64,000 bases of DNA from Candidatus Neomarinimicrobiota bacterium (GTDB lineage Bacteria > Fidelibacterota > JAANXI01), in the NCBI GenBank assembly GCA_021734025.1, contig JAIPJS010000002.1, positions 248,001-312,000 of the forward strand, in the 5' to 3' direction. Shown here one piece after another: positions 1-7,271 of this stretch. The position numbers and the translations under genes were made by a program. The stretch's first letter is position 1; every line of letters begins with the position of its first letter. The notes beneath the pieces were generated by a model. That model saw only the letters and a list, made by a program, of their open reading frames with translations. It was not told where the DNA came from and searched no databases.

Positions 1-1
1 C

Positions 2-67
2 GGGATTGGTCTGGCAGGTGTCTTCGGTGTAATGCTCAACGTGATACTCCCCCAACAAAACGATTAA
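2..67 (+). CDS. NCS2-type nucleobase permease, C-terminal fragment
   Basis: Only the last 21 codons are inside the window, ending in TAA at 65-67. The visible peptide includes GLAGVFGVMLNVILP, a hydrophobic segment followed by a short polar tail, which is how uracil/xanthine permeases of the NCS2 (UraA/UapA) family typically end. The gene stops 19 bases before the DUF5020 channel gene and probably forms one operon with it and with the second permease. The assignment rests on a short tail plus context, so the substrate is unknown. Confidence 0.55.
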   Translation, partial: GIGLAGVFGVMLNVILPQQND

Positions 68-86
68 CCCAAGGAAAGGAAGAACC

Positions 87-755
87 ATGCGAAAGCTCTT
101 CATCTTGATTCTTGCACTTGGATTCAGCGCACAGCTCTCCGCACAAAATTTCCAGTTTCACTACGATTTCGGTGAAGATCGGGATTATGTGACTACGACG
201 TTTGAAATGTTCAAACTGGACGAATACGGCGCCACCTTCTGGTTCGTGGATATGGACTACAATAATCGCCACGATGGATTTAAAAGCGCTTCCCTTTCCT
301 ACCTGGAAATCGCCCGCTATATCAACCTTCCCTGGGTTGAAGGTCTCTCGGCAACCCTGCAATACAACGACGGCCTGGTCGGCGGATTCCCCCTGGGGCC
401 TATCTGGCTGGCAGGTGGGAGTTATCCGGTCTCGATTGGCAATTTTACAATCAACACAGACTTGCTCTACCGACATGCCTATAATTCTGACGCACCGGAT
501 GTTCAGCTGACAGCGGTCTGGTTCCATCCGTTTCTGGATGGTAAGATCTCCTTTGCCGGATTTTTGGATATCTGGACCCAGGACGATTTTGTGGAGGACG
601 GGAAGGAATTCGTCCTGTTGACTGAACCTCAGCTCTGGTATAACTTTGGCGATCATCTTTCACTGGGAACCGAACTGGAAATCAGCAAGAATTTCCTGCC
701 GGCCACCGATGATTTGGAACTGATGCCGACGCTCGGGATGAAGTGGCAGTTTTAA
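87..755 (+). CDS. DUF5020 family outer-membrane channel (Tsx-like)
   Basis: A 222-residue protein with a signal peptide (residues 1-19, cleavage after LSA) and a mature part rich in alternating aromatic and polar residues, as in a beta-barrel. It ends in KWQF, so a terminal Phe can serve as a barrel-assembly signal. The start NFQFHYDFGEDR and the block FWFVDMDYNN are characteristic of DUF5020 proteins, relatives of the nucleoside channel Tsx. A Shine-Dalgarno-like AAGGAAAGGAAG lies just before the ATG. Placed between two NCS2 permeases, it is inferred to admit nucleosides or nucleobases through the outer membrane. The family assignment is good; the substrate is inference. Confidence 0.82.
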   Translation: MRKLFILILALGFSAQLSAQNFQFHYDFGEDRDYVTTTFEMFKLDEYGATFWFVDMDYNNRHDGFKSASLSYLEIARYINLPWVEGLSATLQYNDGLVGGFPLGPIWLAGGSYPVSIGNFTINTDLLYRHAYNSDAPDVQLTAVWFHPFLDGKISFAGFLDIWTQDDFVEDGKEFVLLTEPQLWYNFGDHLSLGTELEISKNFLPATDDLELMPTLGMKWQF

Positions 756-944
756 CTGAATAGCACGTAGAAGTACGCTGGAACAAAGGATCTACACAGA
801 TTGGAAGCAGACTCGCTGTTCCGTAACCGAATCTCCCAGCTGTGAATATGTAACTTTGAATCCAATACGGCCTTTGTTGCCGAAAACTCGAATGGGCTCG
901 AACAGATCCATTTGATAATAAACATACTATGAAAAGGAAGTCCA

Positions 945-2264
945 ATGGATAAATATTTCAGACTTAAAGAGAATAATACGAACGTCCGGACGGAGGTAAT
1001 CGCAGGGATTACCACCTTTCTGGCGACGATGTACATCATCGTGGTGAATCCTAGCATTATCAGCGACACCGGGATGCCGTTTAACGGTGTGCTGACCGCG
1101 ACGGTGCTGGTGAGCGCCTTTGCCAGTATCATGATGGGGATTTACGCGAAGAATCCCATTGTCATCGCTCCGGGTATGGGACTCAATGCGTACTTCACCT
1201 ATTCGGTAGTCATTGGGATGGACGTCCCGTGGGAAACGGCTTTGGGCGCCGTCTTCTGGTCGGGTATCATCTTTCTCCTGCTGTCTATTTTCAACGTGCG
1301 GACGTATATCGTCAAAGCCATTCCGAAGCAGATTCGCTACGGCGTGGCAGCCGGTATTGGACTGTTCATTACCCTCATCGGATTTATCAACGCCGGATTC
1401 GTTACCGCCAATGAATCTACGGTGGTCGGTATGGGACCGCTGAACGCCATTACTATCACCTTCATCATCGGACTCCTGGTTACGGCAGTGCTCATCGTCC
1501 GAAGGGTAAAAGCGGCGATCATTCTTGGTATTACCATTACAACACTAATTGCTATTCCCATTGGAAGAATATATGGGGATGCCTCGGCTGTGAATTACGG
1601 TGTGCCGACGCTAGTGACCTGGAAGGGTCTGTTTGCCATGCCGGACTTCAGCCTCTTTTTCGCCATGGATTTCATTGAATCGCTGAAATTGGCGCTCTGG
1701 CCGGTAGTCTTTGCTTTCCTCTTCACCGATATGTTTGACAGTCTCTCGACATTCATCGGCGTGGCGGAAGCGGCGAAATTACTGGACGAAAACGGCGAAC
1801 CCCGAAACGTGAAGGAATCCCTGGTCACCGACGGTTTCGCCACCACCATTTCCGGTCTCTTCGGAACCAGTTCAGGCACCGCCTACATCGAATCTGCAAC
1901 CGGAATCGAAGAAGGCGGCCGCAGTGGATTGACTGCCGTAGTTGCCGGATTGCTTTTTCTGCCGTTTATGTTCTTCTCACCGCTACTCTCCATCGTTCCG
2001 GACATTGCGACGGCCCCGGCGCTGGTACTGGTTGGCGTCTTTATGATCCGGCCGGTGCGACAGATCAACTGGCAGCAGTTCGACGACGCAATCCCTGCCT
2101 TCCTGGCACTGGTGCTGATCCCGTTAACGTACTCGATCACCCAGGGCATCATCTGGGGGTTCTTAAGCTGGACGGTTATCAAACTGGCACAGGGGAAGAC
2201 AGAAGAAGTTACGCCGATGCTGTTGGTGATTGATGCGTTTGCGATCCTTGCTTTGATTGTGTAA
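945..2264 (+). CDS. NCS2 permease, AzgA/PbuG-like purine (hypoxanthine/guanine/adenine) transporter
   Basis: A 439-residue polytopic inner-membrane protein of about 12-14 hydrophobic segments. It starts with the family-typical soluble stretch ending TEVIAGITTFLATMYIIVVNP. The motif APGMGLNAYFTY (around residue 77) and the later GTSSGTAYIESATGIEEGG carry the two half-helix substrate sites of AzgA-type nucleobase:cation symporters. AAGGAAG lies 5 bases before the ATG. The DUF5020 channel is 189 bases upstream, and a stable hairpin (2287-2309) sits 22 bases after the stop and may end transcription. The family is firm; which purine is moved cannot be read from sequence. Confidence 0.93.
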   Translation: MDKYFRLKENNTNVRTEVIAGITTFLATMYIIVVNPSIISDTGMPFNGVLTATVLVSAFASIMMGIYAKNPIVIAPGMGLNAYFTYSVVIGMDVPWETALGAVFWSGIIFLLLSIFNVRTYIVKAIPKQIRYGVAAGIGLFITLIGFINAGFVTANESTVVGMGPLNAITITFIIGLLVTAVLIVRRVKAAIILGITITTLIAIPIGRIYGDASAVNYGVPTLVTWKGLFAMPDFSLFFAMDFIESLKLALWPVVFAFLFTDMFDSLSTFIGVAEAAKLLDENGEPRNVKESLVTDGFATTISGLFGTSSGTAYIESATGIEEGGRSGLTAVVAGLLFLPFMFFSPLLSIVPDIATAPALVLVGVFMIRPVRQINWQQFDDAIPAFLALVLIPLTYSITQGIIWGFLSWTVIKLAQGKTEEVTPMLLVIDAFAILALIV

Positions 2265-2286
2265 ACGCATAAGTTTATATGAACGC

Positions 2287-2342
2287 GCCTCGCAATGAGA
2301 TTGCGAGGCTTGTGTTATTAGCCTTGGAATCTCATTCCAAGG
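2287..2342. repeat. Paired-hairpin intergenic repeat, copy A
   Basis: Two short perfect inverted repeats lie 12 bases apart. The first (2287-2309) has 10-base arms GCCTCGCAAT / ATTGCGAGGC around GAG. The second (2322-2342) has 9-base arms CCTTGGAAT / ATTCCAAGG around CTC. The same pair recurs at 4436-4492 and, inverted, at 62280-62330. Copy A lies between the convergent permease and phosphatase genes, so it could act as a two-way terminator; the T-rich TTGTGTTATT follows the first hairpin on the plus strand. Confidence 0.85.
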
Positions 2343-2414
2343 GGTACACAATTTATCCCGCCATCCAGAAAACCACGTGTGTAAAGCCGGGGGTGCCATC
2401 AAAGTCTTACTTCC

Positions 2415-2447
2415 GTCACCGATTCCCGCCCAGGCGGAATCGGTGAC
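2415..2447. repeat. GTCACCGAT hairpin, part of composite repeat A
   Basis: Inverted repeat with left arm GTCACCGATTCC-C-GCC and right arm GGCGGAATCGGTGAC, paired except for one bulged C. A related hairpin with arms beginning CCGTCACCG and ending CGGTGACGG sits at 62234-62265. Both occupy the same relative place next to the paired-hairpin repeat. Confidence 0.75.
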
Positions 2448-2490
2448 TGTTTACTGGAGTCTATTAAATTGAGACTGTGTATATAGATAA

Positions 2491-2522
2491 CTGTCGGCGA
2501 CGCTGTCAGCGGTCACTGACAG
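2491..2522. repeat. CTGTCGGCGACGCT hairpin, part of composite repeat A
   Basis: A 32-base imperfect inverted repeat starting CTGTCGGCGACGCT and ending AGCGGTCACTGACAG. Its reverse complement is found at 62181-62212 with 29 of 32 bases identical by eye. It is the third module of the composite element that begins at 2287. Confidence 0.8.
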
Positions 2523-2550
2523 AAGCGTAGATGTTCATCATAACTCTCAT

Positions 2551-3375
2551 CTAATCAGTAAAACCTTTGAGTGCTTTCTCCCGTGCGTTCGCCTTCTCTT
2601 CATCGGAAAGTGACCAGTCGTAATCATAAATCGCTCCCTCCCATTCGCCGTACATGGGATTGGGTAAAACGATGAACTTCTTCCCGAACTTTTTTCGCAG
2701 GAGATCGGCGGCGAGATTTCTGTCCTGATTGGAGCGATTCCCGAATACGTCGGAGAAATCGTTCAGATTGTCACCGATGAGGAGGGCAATCCGATGATTT
2801 TCCCGGATCTTGTTTCGTCGAGACTCTTTGCTGGATTCATCCGTACGGAGGTACATGTGTTTTTCCTTCACCTGGGGGAAGTCCATGACCTCCAGGTTTT
2901 CCATGGTTGGAATGAGCGTTGTTGCTCTCCGGTTTGAGACGTAAAAGATTCTGACACCTACCGAGTCGGCGAATTGCAGAAATTCCAGCGCTCCCGGGAT
3001 CGGGTGAGCTGCGGAGAGTTCAATCCATTCCGTCCAGTTCTTGGGATAATCGTAATTCTCTAAAACGAGATCGGCCTCGTACGGACTGTTATCCAGCACC
3101 GTCTCATCAATGTCTACCACTACCGCCAGCGACTCCGGATGGGACTCACCGTGCAGCATCTCTTCCAATCGATTTTTCGCAACATTATAGGCCTGATAGC
3201 AGAGCGCCCTGTACTCCGATGAAACCTGATGGTACAGCACCGCCATCTCCAGATAATCGTTGTCTGGTGATGTCTGTTCGGCTTGTTGCGCCAGTGATAG
3301 CGAAGGCATTCCAGTGCCGACAAGCATGACTGCGACCAGAATCATTGGAATTAGAGTAGTCCGTATTTTATTCAT
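2551..3375 (-). CDS. Class C acid phosphatase / 5'-nucleotidase, e(P4) family (HAD superfamily)
   Basis: A 274-residue exported HAD phosphatase. The signal peptide covers about residues 1-29 and ends SLA-QQ, so cleavage by signal peptidase I is likely. The lipobox Cys that anchors Haemophilus e(P4) is absent. The catalytic DxDxT motif reads VVDIDETVLDNSPY, and motif III is in IGDNLNDFSDVF near residue 200. This family removes phosphate from nucleoside monophosphates, including NMN, in the periplasm. The ATG overlaps the DUF2784 stop by 8 bases, so the macro, DUF2784 and phosphatase genes look like one operon. The downstream neighbours are nucleobase transporters, which fits nucleotide salvage; the exact substrate is not visible. 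Confidence 0.9.
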   Translation of the reverse strand: MNKIRTTLIPMILVAVMLVGTGMPSLSLAQQAEQTSPDNDYLEMAVLYHQVSSEYRALCYQAYNVAKNRLEEMLHGESHPESLAVVVDIDETVLDNSPYEADLVLENYDYPKNWTEWIELSAAHPIPGALEFLQFADSVGVRIFYVSNRRATTLIPTMENLEVMDFPQVKEKHMYLRTDESSKESRRNKIRENHRIALLIGDNLNDFSDVFGNRSNQDRNLAADLLRKKFGKKFIVLPNPMYGEWEGAIYDYDWSLSDEEKANAREKALKGFTD

Positions 3376-3757
3376 TTATGTCCTCCGATATTCGCATTCG
3401 ATAATCCCGGTAATTCAAGATTATCGACATTATTAGTGCAACCATAAAGAGTGCAACTACCCAGATATTTACCACCGATGTTGCCGGCTCAAATCCCGTA
3501 AATTTTTCTAAGAGATATACGATATACGAGCGAGGCAGATCCCGCTCACCCAGTTTCCAGAGCACCTGCCAGTGCCAGTCGGTGCACGGGCAATATCCGA
3601 ATCCATACCAAATGCCGAGTATCCCCCAGGAGAATGCTGTCAACGAGAGCGTAATCAGATTCGCCAAACGGGTTTTGCGCCAAAGCCATCCCAGCAGGTT
3701 AAAAAGCGTCAAGCCTGTGTGGAACACCAGAAAAAATTTGTCTAAAAAATTCAGCAT
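3368..3757 (-). CDS. DUF2784 family membrane protein
   Basis: A 129-residue protein with four predicted hydrophobic segments (about residues 5-25, 33-53, 58-80 and 98-118). The hallmark is YGFGYCPCTDWHWQVLWKLG (residues 52-71), the Cys-Pro...Thr-Asp-Trp block that defines DUF2784; Cys56 and Cys58 could bind a metal or form a disulfide. No function is established for the family. It lies 18 bases after the macro-domain gene and overlaps the phosphatase gene by 8 bases. Confidence 0.85.
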   Translation of the reverse strand: MLNFLDKFFLVFHTGLTLFNLLGWLWRKTRLANLITLSLTAFSWGILGIWYGFGYCPCTDWHWQVLWKLGERDLPRSYIVYLLEKFTGFEPATSVVNIWVVALFMVALIMSIILNYRDYRMRISEDINE

Positions 3758-3775
3758 GGTTCCATATAACAGGGG

Positions 3776-4312
3776 TTATCCGAATTTCTCCTCCAGCATT
3801 GCTGAGTGTATGCCCATGGACTCTTCTCCCCACAGGACAAACCTGATTATTTTTACCGATTCCAGAGATGGGATTTCCGATTTGATTGTGGTGAGCGCAA
3901 CTTCAGCCGCATCCTCCATGGGATATCCGAATGCGCCGGTGGAGATCGCGGGAAATCCGATGGAGGCGAGTTCGTTCTCTTCCGCTTGTTGCAGCGCATT
4001 TCGGTAGCAATCCGCCAGGAGCTTATCTTCCGGTTTATCCCGCCCATACACCGGGCCAAGGCAATGAATGACATGTGGGTTCGGCAGATCGTGCCCGCCG
4101 GTAATCACGGCCTCTCCCGGATTGATGGGTGCCAGCGGACGCGTTTCCTCTTCCAGCCCCGGCCCGGCAGCCCGGTGAATGGCTCCGGCAACGCCGCCGC
4201 CTATCCGCAACTGTGCATTCGCAGCATTGACTACTGCATCACAATCCGGCTGGTTGGCGATGTCGCCGCGGGTGAGTTCAATGGTTACACCTTCGTACTC
4301 AACTTTGTTCAT
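3776..4312 (-). CDS. Macro-domain protein, predicted O-acetyl-ADP-ribose deacetylase / ADP-ribosyl hydrolase
   Basis: A 178-residue single macro domain of the MacroD/YmdB type. The ADP-ribose-binding blocks are VVNAANAQLRIGGGVAGAIH (residues 27-46) and AISTGAFGYPMEDAAEVAL (about 121-139). These are the usual sites for the distal ribose and the catalytic loop. Such proteins hydrolyse O-acetyl-ADP-ribose or remove ADP-ribose from acidic residues in the cytoplasm. The ATG follows GGGAGG by 5 bases. It is the first gene of the trio with DUF2784 and the phosphatase. Paired-hairpin repeat copy B lies upstream. Confidence 0.92.
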   Translation of the reverse strand: MNKVEYEGVTIELTRGDIANQPDCDAVVNAANAQLRIGGGVAGAIHRAAGPGLEEETRPLAPINPGEAVITGGHDLPNPHVIHCLGPVYGRDKPEDKLLADCYRNALQQAEENELASIGFPAISTGAFGYPMEDAAEVALTTIKSEIPSLESVKIIRFVLWGEESMGIHSAMLEEKFG

Positions 4313-4435
4313 ACCGACCTCCCTGGCTAGGATTCAAGGCTTGTAAAAATAATGTACAAAGTTAGGGAGTATTGCTACAGTGGAAATCGACTTGGTAAAA
4401 ACTAAAGTGTTTAATAGAGAAATTGAAATATTTTA

Positions 4436-4492
4436 CCTCGCAATGAGATTGCGAGGCTGACTGTTCGGAGCCTTGGAATCTCATTCCAAGGC
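4436..4492. repeat. Paired-hairpin intergenic repeat, copy B
   Basis: The same two modules as copy A in the same order: arms CCTCGCAAT / ATTGCGAGG at 4436-4456, then arms GCCTTGGAAT / ATTCCAAGGC at 4470-4492, separated by 13 bases. It occupies the 282-base gap between the polyferredoxin stop and the macro-domain start. The two additional hairpins of the composite copies are not seen here. Confidence 0.85.
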
Positions 4493-4594
4493 GAAGGATA
4501 ACAAATACAGCTACTCAAATCTTTATCCCATTAACACGGTAACACTATACGGGTTTCTAAGTGTCCCGATAGACTCCCTTTGGGAACTCTGTAG

Positions 4595-5713
4595 TTATTG
4601 TCCTTCCGCCTGGCGATTAAACTTTTGCACGTCATTTGTGCTTGTGGGATGTCCGTAGCTTTCCATGTGCTCGTAATGGTAAAGATACTCTTCTTTGGAG
4701 ATATCGTTCTGCCAGTGCCCGGTGATCATGCCAAGACCGGTAACCGCCATGAACACCGCCACAATGGCAACGGCTATTTTCTTCTTTGGTAGCTTCCGCT
4801 TGTTTATCAGCGATTTCACGTCCAGGGTATCAGCCACAGGACAGGCGTCCACGCAGCTCAAACAGCTGGAGCACTCATCCGACCAGACGGTTTTGACCTT
4901 ATCCACATTGATGAATGACGGGCAGGCCTTCGCGCACTTTGCACAGTCAATGCACGTATCCACATTGCGCTGGATTTTGTTTGGACTCAGCAATCCGGTG
5001 ATACCCAACAGAGCGCCGTAGGGGCAGAGATACCGGCACCAAAAATTTCGTACGAATATTGATCCCAGAAAGAGTACTGTAATAACAATGAGCGCGGTTT
5101 TGGATATATCCGCAAAGAAGTAGAACATTTTGATATCTGCCACCTGATTGTACGGACTATCCAGAAACGCCTTGAGTGCCGCATCAGTCATCAGGAAAAA
5201 GATGGAGTAGACGAAAAATCCCAGTAGCAGATATTTCAGGCTCCGGAGGGGATAATCGATCCACCTGGGGAGTTTGATTTTGCCAAACATTTTTTCCCCG
5301 AATTTGCCAAGATACTCGGAGAGAAATCCGATGGGACACATCCAACTACAGAACGCCTTTCCAATGATGAGCGACATTAACACAATACCCAGGAAGATAA
5401 AGAGTCCCGCCGGATGCGCGTTGTGGATAATCCCTTCTTTGAGGAAAAGGTACGCGCTCATCATGGAGCTGATGGGAAGATAACCGTCAACGCCCGGTGG
5501 CCTGCTCACAAAGGCTGTTGTGCCATCCGTTTCCAGATATCGAATAAAAAAGTAAAACCGGACACCGATGGCAATTGACAGCAACGCAAAGGCGCTCTGC
5601 ACCCAGAGACGGTATTTCTGAACCGGTTTTTCGGTATTCCGAATAACCTTTCTCTTCTTTTTCACCCGACTGCCCCGGGATTTTTGTACTTTGGGCTCTT
5701 TAATTTCAGACAT
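4595..5713 (-). CDS. Membrane-bound 4Fe-4S polyferredoxin (NapH/CcoG/NosR-C-terminal-like)
   Basis: A 372-residue inner-membrane iron-sulfur protein. A basic cytoplasmic start (residues 1-35) is followed by about five membrane spans. Two CxxxCP motifs (CSWMCP near 122, CRYLCP near 218) belong to the NapH/NosR family. Two ferredoxin clusters follow, CIDCAKCAKACP and CSSCLSCVDACP (about 247-290), then one last span and a soluble tail. Such proteins pass electrons between the quinol pool and periplasmic or assembly partners. The gene follows an Rrf2 regulator by 27 bases. No catalytic partner is adjacent, so the pathway is unknown. Confidence 0.85.
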   Translation of the reverse strand: MSEIKEPKVQKSRGSRVKKKRKVIRNTEKPVQKYRLWVQSAFALLSIAIGVRFYFFIRYLETDGTTAFVSRPPGVDGYLPISSMMSAYLFLKEGIIHNAHPAGLFIFLGIVLMSLIIGKAFCSWMCPIGFLSEYLGKFGEKMFGKIKLPRWIDYPLRSLKYLLLGFFVYSIFFLMTDAALKAFLDSPYNQVADIKMFYFFADISKTALIVITVLFLGSIFVRNFWCRYLCPYGALLGITGLLSPNKIQRNVDTCIDCAKCAKACPSFINVDKVKTVWSDECSSCLSCVDACPVADTLDVKSLINKRKLPKKKIAVAIVAVFMAVTGLGMITGHWQNDISKEEYLYHYEHMESYGHPTSTNDVQKFNRQAEGQ

Positions 5714-5740
5714 ATTTATCCTATTTATATCTAAAAAAAT

Positions 5741-6172
5741 TTACAGGCTTTTAATCTTTGAGAGTGTTTTTTCCGTTAATTGATCGAGCGTTTCGGAGCT
5801 CAGCATTGTGAAGGCCTCGTCCCGCAGCGTTCCCCATCGGTCGTGTACGGGACACGGATGATCCGGTGAGCATTGCGGGAATCCCAGCACGCAGCTCTCA
5901 AAGATATCGGTGCCGTCTATCGCCGTGACGATATCTATCAACTTAACCTCATTGGCCGGCTTTTTCAGGAAGAAGCCGCCGGCTTTTCCCTTCTTTGAAC
6001 CGATAATGTCATGTTTGGTCAGGCTCTGGAGAATCTTCGAGACAAATTCTTTGGGGATTTGGAGGACTTCAGCAATTTCGTCCGAGGAGATCGGCCCCTT
6101 ATCCGTATTGGCCGCCAGATACAGCGTTCCCTGGAGTCCGTATTCGCATTTTTTGGAGAAAATCACTGTCAT
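5741..6172 (-). CDS. Rrf2-family transcriptional regulator with three conserved cysteines
   Basis: A 143-residue winged-helix regulator. The N-terminal half has the Rrf2 helix-turn-helix (SSDEIAEVLQIPKEFVSKIL) and the wing KKGKAGGFFLKKP. The C-terminal block ESCVLGFPQCSPDHPCPVH supplies Cys-x6-Cys-x5-Cys, the spacing used by IscR/NsrR-like members to hold an iron-sulfur cluster. It is probably a sensor of nitric oxide, oxygen or iron-sulfur status and controls itself plus the polyferredoxin 27 bases downstream. A near-consensus promoter lies upstream at 6197-6225. The signal sensed is inference. Confidence 0.92.
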   Translation of the reverse strand: MTVIFSKKCEYGLQGTLYLAANTDKGPISSDEIAEVLQIPKEFVSKILQSLTKHDIIGSKKGKAGGFFLKKPANEVKLIDIVTAIDGTDIFESCVLGFPQCSPDHPCPVHDRWGTLRDEAFTMLSSETLDQLTEKTLSKIKSL

Positions 6173-6196
6173 AATCAGACCTCAATATCTTAATAA

Positions 6197-6225
6197 ATGA
6201 TACAATCGACGCTACGAAATGTCAA
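6197..6225 (-). promoter_or_regulatory. Near-consensus sigma-70-type promoter of the Rrf2-polyferredoxin operon
   Basis: On the minus strand TTGACA (6220-6225) and TATCAT (6197-6202) are exactly 17 bases apart, about 25 bases before the Rrf2 ATG. The match to the general bacterial consensus is 6/6 and 5/6. The A/T-rich run just after the -10 box is a plausible place for autoregulation, but I could not define a clean operator. Confidence 0.75.
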
Positions 6226-6274
6226 TTAAAATGATGGGAAATTGTCCTGATTCGGCTAATCCGGAATCCGGCAA

Positions 6275-6493
6275 TTACAGTTGTGCAAGATACCAGAACA
6301 ACCCACCAACCAACCCCAGTAACAGTAACAGCCAGAGCAGAGATTTTTCCCCGGTTTTCCTGCGCACCCGGACACTCCGGAATTTCAGCCGTTCCCGTCG
6401 TTCCTCACGGCTCTCTTCTTCCGAGGACTCTTTATCGTTTTCGCCGCGTGAGATGTCAAATTCTTTACTGACCTTTTTCTTACTGAATAACAT
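6275..6493 (-). CDS. Small single-span membrane protein of unknown function
   Basis: 72 residues: a very charged N-terminal region (residues 1-50, alternating Glu/Ser and Arg/Lys runs), then one C-terminal membrane helix LLWLLLLLGLVGGLFWYLA. This is a tail-anchored layout with the charged part in the cytoplasm. It starts 2 bases after the stop of the site-2-protease gene, and AGGA lies 8 bases before the ATG, so it is probably translated with that gene. I do not recognise a family. Confidence 0.65.
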   Translation of the reverse strand: MLFSKKKVSKEFDISRGENDKESSEEESREERRERLKFRSVRVRRKTGEKSLLWLLLLLGLVGGLFWYLAQL

Positions 6494-6495
6494 GG

Positions 6496-7152
6496 TTAAA
6501 ATCCTGCGCTTAAGTCAATCCCGGCAAAAAGTTGACTGAATACGCTGATAAACGGACGGAGTACTATTCCAAAGATGGAAAAATTCCCAAACATCCCGAA
6601 CATAACCAATCCGATGAGAATCATCGGTCCGTATTGCTGGAACATCTGGTATTCCCGCTCATACTCGTCCGGTACAAATGCATGCATAATCTTCGATCCG
6701 TCCAGCGGCGGAATCGGCAGCATGTTAAATACGGCCAATGCCAGGTTGATAATCACCCCGTAGACCAACATCACCTGGAAGAGCTCCATCGCACCGGAGG
6801 AGCCGGAGACGGCCATCTGCGGCATTCCAAACATTCGCACAAGTAGTCCGAAGCCCAGAGCCAGCAACATATTGGAGCCGGGGCCTGCCAGCGAAACCCA
6901 GAGCATATCCCTCTTTGGATTCTCCAGGTTGATGGGATTTACCGGGACCGGTTTCGCCCAGCCGAAGTGTACGATAAACAGCATGATCGTTCCAATGGGA
7001 TCCAGGTGAGAAATTGGATTCAGTGTGAGACGGCCGGCATTTTTGGCCGTAGGATCGCCCAGTCGATTGGCCACCCAGCCGTGGCTATATTCGTGAAACG
7101 CCAGCGCAAATAGTATTGGCGGCGCGAGTACGAGCATTTGTCCGATATTCAT
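6496..7152 (-). CDS. Site-2 protease family protein (peptidase M50)
   Basis: A 218-residue integral membrane zinc metalloprotease. HEYSH (residues 20-24) gives the HExxH zinc site, and the later NMLPIPPLDGSKI block (about 166-178) gives the conserved NPDG-like aspartate ligand. There are about six membrane segments. It has no PDZ domain, like the short M50B proteins of thermophiles and Bacteroidota. Substrates are often anti-sigma factors or other single-span proteins; the small membrane protein encoded right after it is one candidate, but that is speculation. AAGGA lies 6 bases before the ATG. Confidence 0.9.
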   Translation of the reverse strand: MNIGQMLVLAPPILFALAFHEYSHGWVANRLGDPTAKNAGRLTLNPISHLDPIGTIMLFIVHFGWAKPVPVNPINLENPKRDMLWVSLAGPGSNMLLALGFGLLVRMFGMPQMAVSGSSGAMELFQVMLVYGVIINLALAVFNMLPIPPLDGSKIMHAFVPDEYEREYQMFQQYGPMILIGLVMFGMFGNFSIFGIVLRPFISVFSQLFAGIDLSAGF

Positions 7153-7208
7153 TGCGGTTCCTTAATCCAAATTCGGTTTTTGTACAGTATTCTCGTCATG
7201 AAGTTCAG

Positions 7209-7236
7209 AATATAACAGGCAGATCTGAGACTACAA
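7209..7236 (-). promoter_or_regulatory. Possible promoter of the M50 peptidase gene
   Basis: In the 119-base gap after xerD the minus strand has TTGTAG (7231-7236), 16 bases, then TATATT (7209-7214). The -10 box is 5/6 and the -35 box only 3/6, so the call is weak. Confidence 0.35.
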
Positions 7237-7271
7237 ACCGCACGGTTTTAATGAGACGTTGAGGATATTGC

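Noticed and set aside
756-944. Purine riboswitch before the AzgA-like permease
   Set aside because: I looked for the conserved purine-aptamer junction and loop bases and did not find them.
4473-4658. Plus-strand 61-codon open frame after the macro-domain region
   Set aside because: It starts inside repeat copy B and overlaps the polyferredoxin 3' end on the other strand; no ribosome-binding site.
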